In this document: positions 26,809 through 37,132 of the stretch, piece after piece
Layout of the letters: each line of letters opens with the position of its first letter
Position numbering within the stretch: the first letter of the stretch is position 1
Source of the DNA: Thiobacillus sp.
GTDB taxonomy: Bacteria; Pseudomonadota; Gammaproteobacteria; Burkholderiales; Thiobacillaceae
Direction of reading: 5' to 3'
NCBI GenBank assembly: GCA_030679915.1
Contig: JAUXRY010000041.1
Span: 37,818-101,817 of the forward strand
Length of the DNA: 64,000 bases
Notes under the pieces: model-generated
The model's input: the letters and a program-made list of their open reading frames with translations, nothing else
Database searches by the model: none
What the model was told of the DNA's origin: nothing
Translations under genes and position numbers: made by a program

Positions 26809-26864
26809 ATCCAAGCGGTATGAATCCAAGCGGAAAGAATCCAGACGGTAAGAAACCAGATGGC
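26805..26864 (+). repeat. Four tandem 15-bp repeats at the dxr start
   Basis: Units 26805-26819, 26820-26834, 26835-26849 and 26850-26864 encode [15 protein letters not shown] and KKPDG. The first two units are almost identical in DNA (atgaatccaagcgg), the later ones have drifted. Unit length is a multiple of three, so copy number can change without breaking dxr. Confidence 0.85.
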
Positions 26865-28049
26865 AACCGAGCGCGCGTACTGACCGTGCTGGGGGCCACC
26901 GGTACCATCGGTGTCAATACACTCGATGTCGTATCACGCCATCCGGGCCGATTTGAGATTTTTGCCCTGACCGGGGCAACCCAGGTCGAACGCATGGTCG
27001 AGCAATGTCGTGTCCACCGGCCGCGCGTGGCAGTGATGAGCGAGCCTGCAGCGGCAAAAGCTTTGCGCGCACGCATCGCGGAAGAAAAACTACCGGTTAC
27101 CGTACTCGAAGGTGCAGCTGCGTTGACCGAAGTGGCAACCGCCCCTGAAGTCGATACCGTCATGGCCGCCATCGTCGGTGCTGCGGGCCTGCCTGCCACC
27201 CTGGCCGCCGCGCAGGCAGGCAAAAGAATACTGCTCGCCAACAAAGAGACACTGGTGGTATCCGGCCAGTTGTTCATGGATGCGATAGCCGCCAGTGGCG
27301 CCGAACTGCTGCCTATCGATTCTGAGCACAATGCGATTTTCCAGTCGCTACCACGAGATTTCAAGGGTGACTTTCAACGCGCTGGGGTGAATGCTTTGTG
27401 GCTCACCGCTTCGGGTGGCCCTTTCCGCACCTGGTCCGCTGAAGCCATTGCCGCGGCCACGCCTGCGCAAGCAGTCGCCCATCCCAACTGGGTCATGGGA
27501 AAAAAAATCTCGGTCGACTCGGCTAGCCTGATGAACAAGGGGCTTGAAGTGATCGAGGCGCGCTGGCTGTTCAATGCGCGCCCTGAGCAAATCAAGGTGG
27601 TGGTGCATCCGCAAAGCATCGTGCATTCGATGGTTGAATATGCCGATGGCTCGGTGATTGCGCAGATGGGCACGCCCGACATGCGTACCCCGATAGCTTA
27701 CGCGCTGGGCTTTCCCGAACGCATCGAGGCAGGAGTATCGGCTCTTGAGTTGATGGGCAAGCAGCTCACCTTCGAAGCACCTGACACGGCACGCTTTCCT
27801 TGTCTGCAGTTGGCATTTGACGCATTGCGTTCGGGTGGCAATGCTTCTGCCTTGCTGAATGCAGCCAACGAAGTGGCGGTGGCGCGCTTTCTGGAAGGCA
27901 GCATTTCATTCAATGCCATCGCGGCGAGTATTGCCCATACCCTGGACAAACTGGCTGACGGCGCAGTTCAAACCCTTGATGAATTGCTCGATGCGGATTG
28001 CCGGGCGCGCACGGTGACCGAAACGTATTTGGGACGCATCAACGCATGA
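26805..28049 (+). CDS. dxr: 1-deoxy-D-xylulose 5-phosphate reductoisomerase
   Basis: 414 residues. It makes methylerythritol phosphate in the non-mevalonate pathway. Visible are the NADPH fold ([18 protein letters not shown]), the metal and substrate site ([48 protein letters not shown]) and the C-terminal helical domain. Odd: the first 20 residues are four five-residue repeats ([20 protein letters not shown]) that family members usually lack. The first two units each supply an ATG, so translation could begin at either. The start overlaps cdsA by four bases. Confidence 0.95.
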   Translation: MNPSGMNPSGKNPDGKKPDGNRARVLTVLGATGTIGVNTLDVVSRHPGRFEIFALTGATQVERMVEQCRVHRPRVAVMSEPAAAKALRARIAEEKLPVTVLEGAAALTEVATAPEVDTVMAAIVGAAGLPATLAAAQAGKRILLANKETLVVSGQLFMDAIAASGAELLPIDSEHNAIFQSLPRDFKGDFQRAGVNALWLTASGGPFRTWSAEAIAAATPAQAVAHPNWVMGKKISVDSASLMNKGLEVIEARWLFNARPEQIKVVVHPQSIVHSMVEYADGSVIAQMGTPDMRTPIAYALGFPERIEAGVSALELMGKQLTFEAPDTARFPCLQLAFDALRSGGNASALLNAANEVAVARFLEGSISFNAIAASIAHTLDKLADGAVQTLDELLDADCRARTVTETYLGRINA

Positions 28050-29398
28050 ACATTTTGTACACCGTTTTATGGTTTCTGGTCGCGATCGGCATCCTGGTCG
28101 TGGTGCACGAACTGGGCCATTTTTTCGCTGCGCGGCTGGCTGGCGTCAAGGTGCTGCGTTTTTCAGTCGGCTTTGGCAAACCGCTGATCAGCCGACGTTT
28201 TGGCCGAGATCAAACAGAGTGGTCACTGGCCGCCTTGCCGTTTGGCGGCTACGTCAAAATGCTCGACGAGCGCGAAGGCGAAGTCACCGCTGCCGAAGCA
28301 CACCGCAGTTTTAACCGCGCCACGGTGTGGCGACGCATCGGTATTGTTGCGGCGGGCCCCCTTGCCAATTTCTTGCTCGCAATCGTATTTTATGCAGCCT
28401 TGTTTATGCATGGATTGCCTGCGCTGAAACCCATGATTGGCGAGCCGCCTGCCGGCACCATCGCAGCAAAGGCGGGTTTGGTCGCGGGCGACGAAATACG
28501 GAGCGTCAACGGTAACGAAACCCTTTCATTCCAGGACTTGCGGCTGAGCCTGTTGCGGACCGGGGTGGCAGGTGATGCGGTTGTGTTGGTGCTGGCAGAT
28601 GGCCGTAGCGTGAAACTGGACGCGCAGCCTATCGAAACCGAGAACCTCGAGCGGGATGTTCTGCGCCCCTTGGGGATCGTCCGGTTTGATCCGGAAATTG
28701 AGCCGGTGATTGGAAAAGTTCTGCCTGATGGTGCTGCCGAGCGAGCGGGTTTTCAGCCCGGCGACCGGCTGGTTTCGGCCAACGGCCAGGCCGTTGCCCA
28801 TTGGCAGGCCTGGGTTGAGTTGATACGCCAGCATCCTGCCAAGCCATTAAGTATTGAGTATGTACGCAAGGGGCAGAGTGCAAGCTTGACGGTGGTGCCC
28901 GATGCCGTAGACGAAGCCGGTCAGCGCGTCGGCAAGATCGGTGCCGGCCCGCAAGTTGACGAAGCCATGCTGGCCACATTGATGACCGAGGTACGTTACG
29001 GTCCGCTTGATGCGTTGGGACAAGGCGCCATCAAAACCTGGGACATGAGCGTGTTCACTCTTGAAATGATGGGGCGTATGGTATTGGGGCAAGTGTCCTG
29101 GAAAAACCTGTCGGGCCCGTTGACGATTGCTGACTACGCAGGGCAGAGCGCCGCGCTTGGCTGGATCAGTTTTGTGGGCTTTCTGGCGCTGGTGAGCGTG
29201 AGCCTGGGGGTGTTGAATCTACTGCCGATCCCGTTACTGGATGGGGGGCACCTCATGTATTATGTGGCGGAAGTTTTCACGGGCCGGTCGGTGTCTGAGC
29301 GCACCATGGAAATAGGCAGCCGGATTGGCATGGCATTCCTGCTGCTATTAATGTCTTTTGCCCTGTTCAACGATTTGCAACGCCTGATAGGTGGATGA
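28046..29398 (+). CDS. rseP: Site-2 protease RseP
   Basis: 450 residues, inner-membrane zinc protease that releases sigma-E by cutting RseA. The zinc motif HELGH lies at residues 21-25 in the first membrane helix, two PDZ domains occupy the middle ([20 protein letters not shown] and [20 protein letters not shown]), and the last zinc ligand is in [12 protein letters not shown]. The ATG overlaps the dxr stop. bamA directly downstream is a typical sigma-E target in relatives. Confidence 0.95.
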   Translation: MNILYTVLWFLVAIGILVVVHELGHFFAARLAGVKVLRFSVGFGKPLISRRFGRDQTEWSLAALPFGGYVKMLDEREGEVTAAEAHRSFNRATVWRRIGIVAAGPLANFLLAIVFYAALFMHGLPALKPMIGEPPAGTIAAKAGLVAGDEIRSVNGNETLSFQDLRLSLLRTGVAGDAVVLVLADGRSVKLDAQPIETENLERDVLRPLGIVRFDPEIEPVIGKVLPDGAAERAGFQPGDRLVSANGQAVAHWQAWVELIRQHPAKPLSIEYVRKGQSASLTVVPDAVDEAGQRVGKIGAGPQVDEAMLATLMTEVRYGPLDALGQGAIKTWDMSVFTLEMMGRMVLGQVSWKNLSGPLTIADYAGQSAALGWISFVGFLALVSVSLGVLNLLPIPLLDGGHLMYYVAEVFTGRSVSERTMEIGSRIGMAFLLLLMSFALFNDLQRLIGG

Positions 29399-29405
29399 AA
29401 TAAAC

Positions 29406-31721
29406 ATGATTCTGAACCGTTTGACGCTTGCTCTAGCTGCCGTTTTCGTTGTGCAGCCTGTCTTTGCCGAAGAGCCATTTATCGTCAAGGATATCCGGGT
29501 CGAGGGTATTCAGCGTACCGAGGCAGGAACCGTATTCAGCTATTTGCCGGTGAAAGTCGGCGAGATGATGACCGACGAAAAAACCGCAGCGGCGATCAAG
29601 GCACTCTACGCCACCGGTTTTTTCAAGGATGTAAGGCTGGAAGCGCGCGATGGCGTCGTGATTGTCACCGTTGAAGAACGCCCCTCTATTTCGAAAATCA
29701 CCCTGTTGGGGATCAAGGAATTTTCCGAGGAAGACTTGAAAGCCGGCCTGAAGCAGACCGGACTGGCAGAGGGTCGCGTACTCGACCGGGCCTTGTTGGA
29801 AAAGGCCGAGCAGGAATTGCAGCGTCAGTATTTCAATCGCGGAAAATACGCAGTCGAAATCAAGTCCACATTGACCCCGCTCGAGCGCAACCGGGTTGCC
29901 GTTCAGTTCGATGTGGTCGAAGGGAGTAGCGCCAAAATCCAGCAAATCAGTATCGTTGGAAACAAGGCGTTCAAGGAAAAAGAGCTGCTGAACCGGTTTA
30001 CCTCGACCACCCCGGGCTGGCTGACCTGGTACACCAAGAATGATCAATATTCCAAAACGCGTCTGAGTGGGGATATCGAAGCCTTGCGCTCGTTTTACCT
30101 CAATCGTGGTTATCTGGAATTTAACGTTGACTCCAATCAGGTTTCGATTTCACCCGACAAACAAGGTATTTACATCACTATCAACGTGACCGAAGGCCCG
30201 CAGTACAAGGTATCGGACGTCAAGCTTGCAGGGCAGATGCTGGTACCTGAAGCCGAGCTGAAAAAGCTCATTACGTTCAAGCCGGGCGATGTGTTTGCGC
30301 GCGATCGCCTGACCGAGACGACCAAGAAAATCGGTGATCGCCTGGGAAATGATGGCTATGCTTTTGCCAACGTCAATGCAGTGCCTGAACTGGACCGAGA
30401 AAAAGGAACGGTTGCTTTTACACTGTTTGTTGACCCGGGTCGTCGCGTCTATGTAAGCCGTGTCAATGTGGCCGGCAACACGAAAACCCGTGATGAAGTG
30501 GTGCGTCGTGAAGTGCGGCAAATGGAAGGCGCGTATTACGACGCCGAAAAAATCAACCTGTCGCGTGACCGGCTCAACCGGCTTGGTTTTTTCAATGAAG
30601 TCAATATTGAAACGCCCGGCGTGTCTGGTACGACCGATCAGGTCGACGTCAATGTGAACGTCACTGAAAAACCCACCGGTAACATCCTGTTAGGTGCAGG
30701 CTTCTCTTCATCCGAGGGCCTGGTGCTGTCGGGTTCGGTTACCCAGAACAACGTTTTTGGAACTGGTAATCGCTTGTCGGCACAGATCAACTCGGGCAGT
30801 GTCAATACGGTGTATGCATTGTCGTTTACCAACCCTTATTTCACGCTGAACGGCGTCAGCCTGGGTTATGACCTGTACCGGCGTGATGTCGATTCGAGCT
30901 CGCTCGATAACGTAAGCGCGTATAAAACATCCACTTATGGTGTGGGTATGCGGTTTGGCGTACCGCTCAACGAGCGCGATACCATCTCGTTCGGTCTGAC
31001 CTACGAGCAGACCTCGCTTGAGATAGATCCCGCATTCACTACTACCCCTAGCCCGTACCAAAGGTTCGTGGGTATAGGAAAGTCCACGCGCGACGATACA
31101 ACCGTGCGTCTGGATACTGCCTGGGCGCGTGATACTCGCGACAGTTATTTGTTCCCGACCAAAGGCATGCTTCAGCGCGTGGCTGCGGAAATCGGAACAC
31201 CTGCCGGCAGTCTTCAGTATTACAAATTGTCGTATCAGCAGCAGCATTACTTCCCGCTGAGCAAAACCTTTACGCTCTTGCTCAATGGCGAAGTAGGTAT
31301 CGGCGACGGTCTTGCGGGCGATGAATTGCCGTTCTTCAAGAATTTTTACGCCGGCGGAAACAGTTCAGTACGTGGCTTCAAGAACGGTACGCTAGGACCC
31401 AAGGATGCCAATGGTGATGCACTGGGGGGCAACAAACGAGTGGTGGGTAATGCGGAACTCTTCTTCCCCTTGCCGGGACTTAAGGATGACCAGTCGTTGC
31501 GCATGTCGGCCTTTGTTGATGCAGGTGCTTCATTCGGACCCAATGACAACGATGGGTTGTACAAGAAGTTTGCATTTGGAGACTTGCGCTATTCGGCTGG
31601 GGTCGCTGTGCTGTGGGTCTCGCCACTTGGCCCGCTTAAATTCAGCCTGGCGCAACCACTGGCCAGCAAGACTGGCGACAAATCTGAAGTGTTTCAATTC
31701 ACCTTGGGCAATGTGTTCTAA
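29406..31721 (+). CDS. bamA: Outer membrane protein assembly factor BamA
   Basis: 771 residues. A 21-residue signal peptide ends in VFA. Five POTRA domains follow (the first starts PFIVKDIRVEGIQRTEAGTV), then the 16-strand Omp85 barrel with the conserved loop 6 motif VRGF (NSSVRGFKNGTLGP) and a terminal beta-signal ending in Phe (FQFTLGNVF). It is the core of the BAM machine; the lipoprotein partner BamD is encoded at 44445-45281. The start follows GGTGGATG; an ATG five codons earlier overlaps rseP. Confidence 0.97.
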   Translation: MILNRLTLALAAVFVVQPVFAEEPFIVKDIRVEGIQRTEAGTVFSYLPVKVGEMMTDEKTAAAIKALYATGFFKDVRLEARDGVVIVTVEERPSISKITLLGIKEFSEEDLKAGLKQTGLAEGRVLDRALLEKAEQELQRQYFNRGKYAVEIKSTLTPLERNRVAVQFDVVEGSSAKIQQISIVGNKAFKEKELLNRFTSTTPGWLTWYTKNDQYSKTRLSGDIEALRSFYLNRGYLEFNVDSNQVSISPDKQGIYITINVTEGPQYKVSDVKLAGQMLVPEAELKKLITFKPGDVFARDRLTETTKKIGDRLGNDGYAFANVNAVPELDREKGTVAFTLFVDPGRRVYVSRVNVAGNTKTRDEVVRREVRQMEGAYYDAEKINLSRDRLNRLGFFNEVNIETPGVSGTTDQVDVNVNVTEKPTGNILLGAGFSSSEGLVLSGSVTQNNVFGTGNRLSAQINSGSVNTVYALSFTNPYFTLNGVSLGYDLYRRDVDSSSLDNVSAYKTSTYGVGMRFGVPLNERDTISFGLTYEQTSLEIDPAFTTTPSPYQRFVGIGKSTRDDTTVRLDTAWARDTRDSYLFPTKGMLQRVAAEIGTPAGSLQYYKLSYQQQHYFPLSKTFTLLLNGEVGIGDGLAGDELPFFKNFYAGGNSSVRGFKNGTLGPKDANGDALGGNKRVVGNAELFFPLPGLKDDQSLRMSAFVDAGASFGPNDNDGLYKKFAFGDLRYSAGVAVLWVSPLGPLKFSLAQPLASKTGDKSEVFQFTLGNVF

Positions 31722-31745
31722 GGTTGGCCGTTACTGGAGTATTTG

Positions 31746-32252
31746 ATGATGAAGTTCAAACCGTTTGCTGTTTCCCTTTCTGTCGTGCTGGTGTCTGCGT
31801 TTTCCGCAACCCCCGTTTTGGCGGACAAGATCGGGTTCGTTAACACCGAGCGTTTAATCCGTGAAGCACCGCTGTCCGTTTCCGCCCAAAAGAAGCTCGA
31901 GCGGGAGTTCGCTACGCGTGATCAGGAGTTGCAGAAACTCGCCAAGCAAGCCCGCGATTTGCAGGCGCAACTCGACAAGGATGGCGTGACCATGTCGGAC
32001 AGTGATCGCAAGACCAAGGAACGCGACCTGGGCAATCTCAACCGTGACCTGCAACGTCAGGGCCGGGAGTTTCGTGAAGATCTCAACCTGCGTCGCAATG
32101 AAGAGTTGGGGCAGATTCAGGAGCGTGCACGCAAGGCCATTCAGGAAATCGCACGCGCCGAAAAGTATGACCTGATCGTCGAGCAGGCGGTCTTTGTTGA
32201 TCCCAAGAACGATATCACTGACCGTGTGATGAAGGCGCTGGGCGGAAAATAA
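31746..32252 (+). CDS. skp: Periplasmic chaperone Skp/OmpH
   Basis: 168 residues with a signal peptide ending VLADKIGFVNTERL. The rest is a long charged helical region (KKLEREFATRDQELQKLAKQ), as in the jellyfish-like Skp trimer that holds unfolded outer-membrane proteins. GGAG lies before two adjacent ATG codons, of which I take the first. Located between bamA and lpxD as in most proteobacteria. Confidence 0.94.
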   Translation: MMKFKPFAVSLSVVLVSAFSATPVLADKIGFVNTERLIREAPLSVSAQKKLEREFATRDQELQKLAKQARDLQAQLDKDGVTMSDSDRKTKERDLGNLNRDLQRQGREFREDLNLRRNEELGQIQERARKAIQEIARAEKYDLIVEQAVFVDPKNDITDRVMKALGGK

Positions 32253-32279
32253 GCCAGACTTGGGAAATCCATCTATCCG

Positions 32280-33311
32280 ATGCAAGTCACGCTAACAGAC
32301 CTGGTCGCCCAGTTTGGGGGTGAACTCGTGGGTGATGGTGCTCGAACCGTGTGCCAGGTTGCACCATTGGATCGCGCCACGATAGAAGAAATAGGCTTCG
32401 TTTCTCAAAGCAAATATCTGGACCAACTGTCCTCGACACAAGCGGGGGCAGTCATCTTGCCTGTTGATGCGCGCGATGCGACTGATTTGCCGCGCATTCT
32501 TACCCCCCATCCTTATCTGTATTTTGCGCGTGTGTCGGCGCTGCTGAATCCCCCGTTGCGTCCTCAGGCAGGCATACACCCAGCGGCAACCGTTGCGCCC
32601 GATGCGGTGATTGCAGCCGATGCCAGCATCGCAGCAGGAGCAGTCATTGGACAGGGCGCGCATATCGGCGCCCGGACGGTTGTGGGGCCCAACTGCGTTG
32701 TCGGTGACCATGCGCACGTCGGGGCGGATTGTCATCTGCACGCGAATGTCACGGTGTACCACGCCTGTGTCGTTGGGGAGCGGTGCATCCTGCATTCAGG
32801 CTGTGTCATTGGCTCGGACGGTTTTGGTTATGCACCGGCCGAACTGGGTTGGGAGAAAATCCCGCAGATTGGCCGCGTCCTGATCGCTGACGATGTGGAA
32901 ATCGGCGCCTGCACGACCATTGATCGCGGTGCGCTTGAAGACACGCTCATTGGTGAGGGGGTCAAGCTCGACAACCTGGTTCAGGTTGCGCATAACGTGC
33001 ACATTGGCGCGCATACGGCAATAGCCGCCTGTACCGGGATTGCGGGCAGCGCAAAAATCGGTCGCCATTGCATGATCGGGGGCGCGGCCATGATATTTGG
33101 TCATATCGAGATTGCAGACGGTACGCGTATTTCGACCAACACCCTGATCACCAAATCATTGCCCAAGGCAGGCACCTACACGTCGGCGCTGCCTTTTTCC
33201 GAACACGCAGTTTGGCAAAAAAACGCCGTTCACATGCGAAATCTCGACAAACTGGCGGACCGCATCAAGCAGCTTGAGAAACGCCTTAACGAATTGGAAA
33301 ATGCATCATGA
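32280..33311 (+). CDS. lpxD: UDP-3-O-(3-hydroxyacyl)glucosamine N-acyltransferase LpxD
   Basis: 343 residues. The N-terminal uridine-binding domain is followed by a left-handed beta helix made of hexapeptide repeats ([20 protein letters not shown] and onward) and a C-terminal helical extension ([19 protein letters not shown]). The catalytic His lies in [19 protein letters not shown]. It adds the second hydroxyacyl chain in lipid A synthesis. Its stop overlaps fabZ. Confidence 0.96.
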   Translation: MQVTLTDLVAQFGGELVGDGARTVCQVAPLDRATIEEIGFVSQSKYLDQLSSTQAGAVILPVDARDATDLPRILTPHPYLYFARVSALLNPPLRPQAGIHPAATVAPDAVIAADASIAAGAVIGQGAHIGARTVVGPNCVVGDHAHVGADCHLHANVTVYHACVVGERCILHSGCVIGSDGFGYAPAELGWEKIPQIGRVLIADDVEIGACTTIDRGALEDTLIGEGVKLDNLVQVAHNVHIGAHTAIAACTGIAGSAKIGRHCMIGGAAMIFGHIEIADGTRISTNTLITKSLPKAGTYTSALPFSEHAVWQKNAVHMRNLDKLADRIKQLEKRLNELENAS

Positions 33312-33751
33312 TCATGGATATCGAGCAGGTCATGCAGTACCTGCCGCATCGCTACCCTTTTTTGTTGATCGACAAAGTGACCGAGCTTGAGGTCGGTAAA
33401 TCCATTACCGCGCTTAAAAATGTCACCATCAATGAGCCGTTTTTCCCCGGCCACTTTCCTGTTTCGCCCGTGATGCCGGGTGTGTTGATATTGGAAGCGA
33501 TGGCGCAGGCGGCGGCCATCTTGTCATTCAAAACCAAGGAATACGCGCCCGAGGATATCGGGATCGTGTATTTTGCCGGCATCGACGGCGCGCGTTTCAA
33601 GAAACCGGTCAAGCCGGGTGATCAATTGATCCTGAAAATTGAAATCGTGCGTGAAATGCGCGGCATCTGGAAATACAAGGGACGCGCTGAAGTTGATGGG
33701 GCGCTGGTGGCTGAAGCCGAACTCATGGCGACGTTGCGCGATAAACCCTGA
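33308..33751 (+). CDS. fabZ: 3-hydroxyacyl-ACP dehydratase FabZ
   Basis: 147 residues of the hot-dog fold. The active site is [20 protein letters not shown] with the catalytic His and Glu, preceded by [13 protein letters not shown]. It dehydrates hydroxyacyl-ACP and so competes with LpxA and LpxD for the same substrate, which explains its place in this operon. Two ATG codons (33308 and 33314) are possible starts. Confidence 0.97.
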   Translation: MIMDIEQVMQYLPHRYPFLLIDKVTELEVGKSITALKNVTINEPFFPGHFPVSPVMPGVLILEAMAQAAAILSFKTKEYAPEDIGIVYFAGIDGARFKKPVKPGDQLILKIEIVREMRGIWKYKGRAEVDGALVAEAELMATLRDKP

Positions 33752-33752
33752 T

Positions 33753-34529
33753 ATGGCCAAGATTCATCCCACCGCATTGGTCGATGCGAAGGCGCAGCTT
33801 GCTGATGACGTCGAAATCGGTCCTTACAGCATCATTGGCGAACATGTGAAAATCGGTGCCGGCACCACGGTGGGCTCCCATGCAGTCATCACCGGTCACA
33901 CGACGATAGGCGCGCACAACCAGATCTTTCACTTTGTCTCACTGGGTGAAGCGCCACAGGATAAAAAATACGCAGGCGAGCCGACCCGGCTGGAAATCGG
34001 CGACCATAACGTCATACGTGAGTTTTGTACTTTCAATATCGGCACCATTCAGGATCGCGGCGTGACCACTATCGGCTCGCACAACTGGATCATGGCCTAC
34101 GTCCATATCGCGCATGACTGCATCGTGGGCGACCGCACCATTTTTGCCAATAACGCTTCACTGGCAGGACATGCCGAAATTGGCGACTGGGTGATACTGG
34201 GTGGTTTCACCGGGGTGCATCAGTTCTGCAAGATCGGCGCCCATGTAATGACAGGCATCTCCAGTGTCGTGTTCAAGGATATTCCTCCCTTTGTCATGGC
34301 GTCCGGCCAGCCTGCCGCACCGCATGGCCTGAATAACGAAGGCCTCAAGCGGCGCGGTTTTACCGCTGAATCACTCACCGCGTTGAAGCGGGCCTACAAA
34401 ACACTCTATCGTGAAGGAAACACCCTGGCAGAAGCCCAGACGCAACTGGCGATCAGCGCCGCAACGAATGCCGAAGTGCAGCAACTGCTCGATTTTCTTG
34501 AGCATTCAGAACGCGGCATTATCCGGTGA
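33753..34529 (+). CDS. lpxA: UDP-N-acetylglucosamine acyltransferase LpxA
   Basis: 258 residues, starting MAKIHPTALVDAKAQLADDV one base after fabZ. Hexapeptide repeats form the left-handed helix; the catalytic His lies in YVHIAHDCIVGD and the conserved segment LGGFTGVHQFCKIGAH follows. The C-terminal helical part reads GLNNEGLKRRGFTAESL. First enzyme of lipid A synthesis. The stop overlaps the lpxB start (TGATG). Confidence 0.97.
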   Translation: MAKIHPTALVDAKAQLADDVEIGPYSIIGEHVKIGAGTTVGSHAVITGHTTIGAHNQIFHFVSLGEAPQDKKYAGEPTRLEIGDHNVIREFCTFNIGTIQDRGVTTIGSHNWIMAYVHIAHDCIVGDRTIFANNASLAGHAEIGDWVILGGFTGVHQFCKIGAHVMTGISSVVFKDIPPFVMASGQPAAPHGLNNEGLKRRGFTAESLTALKRAYKTLYREGNTLAEAQTQLAISAATNAEVQQLLDFLEHSERGIIR

Positions 34530-35650
34530 TGGATTTGGGCCTGGTCGCTGGAGAAGCCTCTGGTGATCTTCTCGGCGCACATTTTGTCAATGCGCTGAAG
34601 CAGGCACATCCAAATCTGCGTGCAGCAGGCATCGCCGGACCCAGACTGGTCGAGGCCGGCGTCGACGCGATTTACCCGAGTGAAAAACTGGCCGTGAACG
34701 GCTATATCGAAGTCCTGCGCCATTTACCTGAACTGCTGTGGATACGTTCGCGGATTGCCCGCCATTTCCTGAACGATCGACCGCGTGTTTTCGTGGGGAT
34801 CGACGCACCCGATTTCAATTTCACGCTGGAAGCGAAACTCAAACGCGCGGGCATTCCAACCGTTCACTTTGTCAGCCCGTCGATCTGGGCGTGGCGGCCC
34901 GAGCGCATCCACCGCATCAAGCAGGCGGTGTCGCAGATGCTGGTGGTTTTTCCGTTTGAGGAAAGGATATACCGGGATGCAGGTATTCCGGTTACCTATG
35001 TGGGCCATCCTCTCGCGGATGTGATCCCGATGGAGCCAGATGTGGCCGCCGCGCGCGCGACTTTGGGCTTGGCATCGGGTCCCATTATTGCGTTGCTTCC
35101 GGGCAGCCGGATGAGTGAAGTCAACCGCCACGCGCGCTTGATGCTCGATGCGGCGGTGTTGATTCTGAAACAGCATCCGGAGGCGCAATTTGTCGTGCCC
35201 GCAGCGAATGAAGCCGCCGCGCAATTGATCCGACAAGCTGCACAAGACCTGGATTTACCCTTGCATGTTTTGGCCGGGCAATCCCACACCGCGTTGGCCG
35301 CGTGCGATGTGACGCTGGTGGCGTCTGGTACCGCTACGCTCGAGGCCGCGCTGTTCAAGAAACCCATGGTCATCACCTATCGTATGCCGGCAATCACTGC
35401 ACGCATGATGCTGAAACAGGCATTGCAGCCGTGGGTTGGGTTGCCCAATGTGTTGTTGCGCGAGTTCGTGGTGCCGGAACGGTTGCAAGACGCCGCGACC
35501 CCTGAAACGCTGGCCAATGATGCGTTGGCCTGGCTTGACGATGCGCCGCGCCGGCTTGAACTGCATGAAACGTTTCGCACCCTGCACATGAGTTTGCGGC
35601 AAGGCGCCAGCGCGCGTATTGCCGAGGCGCTGCAGCCTTATCTGTCATGA
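34529..35650 (+). CDS. lpxB: Lipid-A-disaccharide synthase LpxB
   Basis: 373 residues (374 if the GTG one codon earlier is used). Family GT19 motifs are [14 protein letters not shown] at the N terminus, [20 protein letters not shown] and [18 protein letters not shown]. It joins UDP-diacylglucosamine to lipid X. The start overlaps the lpxA stop and the stop overlaps rnhB (ATGA), so translation is coupled on both sides. Confidence 0.96.
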   Translation: MDLGLVAGEASGDLLGAHFVNALKQAHPNLRAAGIAGPRLVEAGVDAIYPSEKLAVNGYIEVLRHLPELLWIRSRIARHFLNDRPRVFVGIDAPDFNFTLEAKLKRAGIPTVHFVSPSIWAWRPERIHRIKQAVSQMLVVFPFEERIYRDAGIPVTYVGHPLADVIPMEPDVAAARATLGLASGPIIALLPGSRMSEVNRHARLMLDAAVLILKQHPEAQFVVPAANEAAAQLIRQAAQDLDLPLHVLAGQSHTALAACDVTLVASGTATLEAALFKKPMVITYRMPAITARMMLKQALQPWVGLPNVLLREFVVPERLQDAATPETLANDALAWLDDAPRRLELHETFRTLHMSLRQGASARIAEALQPYLS

Positions 35651-36252
35651 CGCACATCGAACTGCATTGGGGGCCTTTGGGGTTGTGTGGCGTGGACGAA
35701 GCCGGTCGGGGACCGCTGGCAGGCCCCGTAGTGGCTGCAGCGGTGATGCTTGACCCCGATCAACGCATTGAAGGCATGCGTGACTCCAAAAAACTCTCCG
35801 CCGCCGCGCGCGAACGCCTGGCCGACGAAATCCGCAAGCATGCAATCGCCTGGTGCGTAGCCGAAGCCAGTGTGGAAGAGATCGATCAACTAAATATTCT
35901 GCAAGCCACGATGTTGGCCATGCAGCGCGCCGTGGCAGGCTTGGATCGTGCACCGGACGACGTGTGGGTGGACGGCAATCGCTGCCCGAAGTGGGCCTGG
36001 CGATCTCAGGCCGTGGTCAAGGGCGACGATAAAGTCGCGTCGATAGCAGCGGCGTCGATCCTGGCCAAAACCGCACGCGACCAGTTCATGTGCAAGCTGC
36101 ATGAAGACTATCCGGCCTATGGCTTTGCCCGCCACATGGGGTATGGCACGGTCATCCATATGGCCGCATTAAAGGAACATGGTGCGTGCCCGCAGCATCG
36201 GCGCAGCTTTGCGCCCGTCAAACGTGTACTCGATCAAACCACTTTGTTCTGA
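35647..36252 (+). CDS. rnhB: Ribonuclease HII
   Basis: 201 residues. The active-site carboxylates are in [20 protein letters not shown], with [13 protein letters not shown] and a later Asp in the [17 protein letters not shown] region. It cuts RNA in RNA-DNA hybrids and single ribonucleotides in DNA. The gene lies directly after lpxB, as in many proteobacteria, and ends the long operon or nearly so. Confidence 0.96.
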   Translation: MTHIELHWGPLGLCGVDEAGRGPLAGPVVAAAVMLDPDQRIEGMRDSKKLSAAARERLADEIRKHAIAWCVAEASVEEIDQLNILQATMLAMQRAVAGLDRAPDDVWVDGNRCPKWAWRSQAVVKGDDKVASIAAASILAKTARDQFMCKLHEDYPAYGFARHMGYGTVIHMAALKEHGACPQHRRSFAPVKRVLDQTTLF

Positions 36253-36263
36253 AAGGACGTGTC

Positions 36264-36716
36264 ATGAATTTTGCCCCATTGCTGCATGTTTTAAGTATCG
36301 TCGTCTGGGTGGGCGGTATGTTCTTCGCCTACATGGCACTGCGCCCAGTTGCTGCGGAAGTACTCGAGCCACCACTCCGCCTCACCTTGTGGGCCGGCGT
36401 ATTCGGCAAGTTTTTTCCGTGGGTGTGGGCATCGGTGGCGCTGATCCTGCTCACCGGCCTGTATATGCTGATGAAACTCAGTGGTGGCTCGATACCGCAC
36501 TATGCATTGGCGATGCTGGTGCTGGGTGTGGTGATGATGTTGCTCTTTGCGCACGTGTTTTTCGCACCTTTCAAAAAACTCAAACGTGCAGTGAGTGAGC
36601 AGAACTGGAAAGCCGGTGGCGCCGCCCTGGCTCAAATCCGCATGCTGATCGGGATCAATCTCAGCATTGGCCTGCTCACGATAGCCGTGGTGTTTGTGGG
36701 GCGTGGGCTCAGCTGA
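36264..36716 (+). CDS. CopD-like integral membrane protein
   Basis: 150 residues with four membrane helices (LLHVLSIVVWVGGMFFAYMAL, FFPWVWASVALILLTGLYML, ALAMLVLGVVMMLLFAHVFF and a C-terminal one). The HVLSIVVWVGGM segment with its His is typical of the CopD/YcnJ family, linked to copper or haem in some members; the function of stand-alone small members is not known. A good AAAGGACG site precedes the ATG 11 bases after rnhB, so it may be the last operon gene. Confidence 0.7.
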   Translation: MNFAPLLHVLSIVVWVGGMFFAYMALRPVAAEVLEPPLRLTLWAGVFGKFFPWVWASVALILLTGLYMLMKLSGGSIPHYALAMLVLGVVMMLLFAHVFFAPFKKLKRAVSEQNWKAGGAALAQIRMLIGINLSIGLLTIAVVFVGRGLS

Positions 36717-36736
36717 CTGGATAGGCTCAGGAGAAC

Positions 36737-37132
36737 TTAGGGTTCATCCTGCGCGGCTGTATTCAACAATTGGAGGGTGGCCTGCCGGATGCTGTCCGGA
36801 CGGGCTTCGCACTGCAGCTCGGCATGAAACTGCCCGTCGCGAAACAGGTATATCGTCGGCAGGTGAAAAATGTCGAAGTAGCGCGCCACCCCGGTCGCCT
36901 CACTGACGTCCACCTCATAAAACACACTGGCATGGTCCGCTAGCGCAGACGGCAGCAGGTGCTTCCAGGCACGGCACGCGCCGCAGCGGGGCGCAGTGAA
37001 CAGCACCACGGCTATTCCGGCTGACGCAGCGATACGACGATGAAAATCGCCTTCGGCTAGATGTTCGAACCCTGCCGGGGTTGAGGCGTTCGTGCTGGTA
37101 GACTCTTGGTTTTCCCCACGGTTGACGCGCAT
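36737..37132 (-). CDS. Thioredoxin-family protein (CGAC active site)
   Basis: 131 residues of thioredoxin fold. The active site is FTAPRCGACRAW (Cys50-Gly-Ala-Cys53), followed by FYEVDVSEATGVARYFDIFH and the cis-Pro strand LPTIYLFRDGQFH. The CGAC pair differs from the CGPC of thioredoxin, which should shift its redox potential. There is no signal peptide, so it is probably cytosolic. The start codon shares the CATG tetranucleotide at 37130-37133 with the divergent exchanger gene. Confidence 0.8.
   Translation of the reverse strand: MRVNRGENQESTSTNASTPAGFEHLAEGDFHRRIAASAGIAVVLFTAPRCGACRAWKHLLPSALADHASVFYEVDVSEATGVARYFDIFHLPTIYLFRDGQFHAELQCEARPDSIRQATLQLLNTAAQDEP

Noticed and set aside
33639..33752. 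Upstream extension of lpxA into fabZ
   Set aside because: LpxA proteins begin at the MAKIHPTA-type sequence; the extension is an out-of-frame reading of fabZ.
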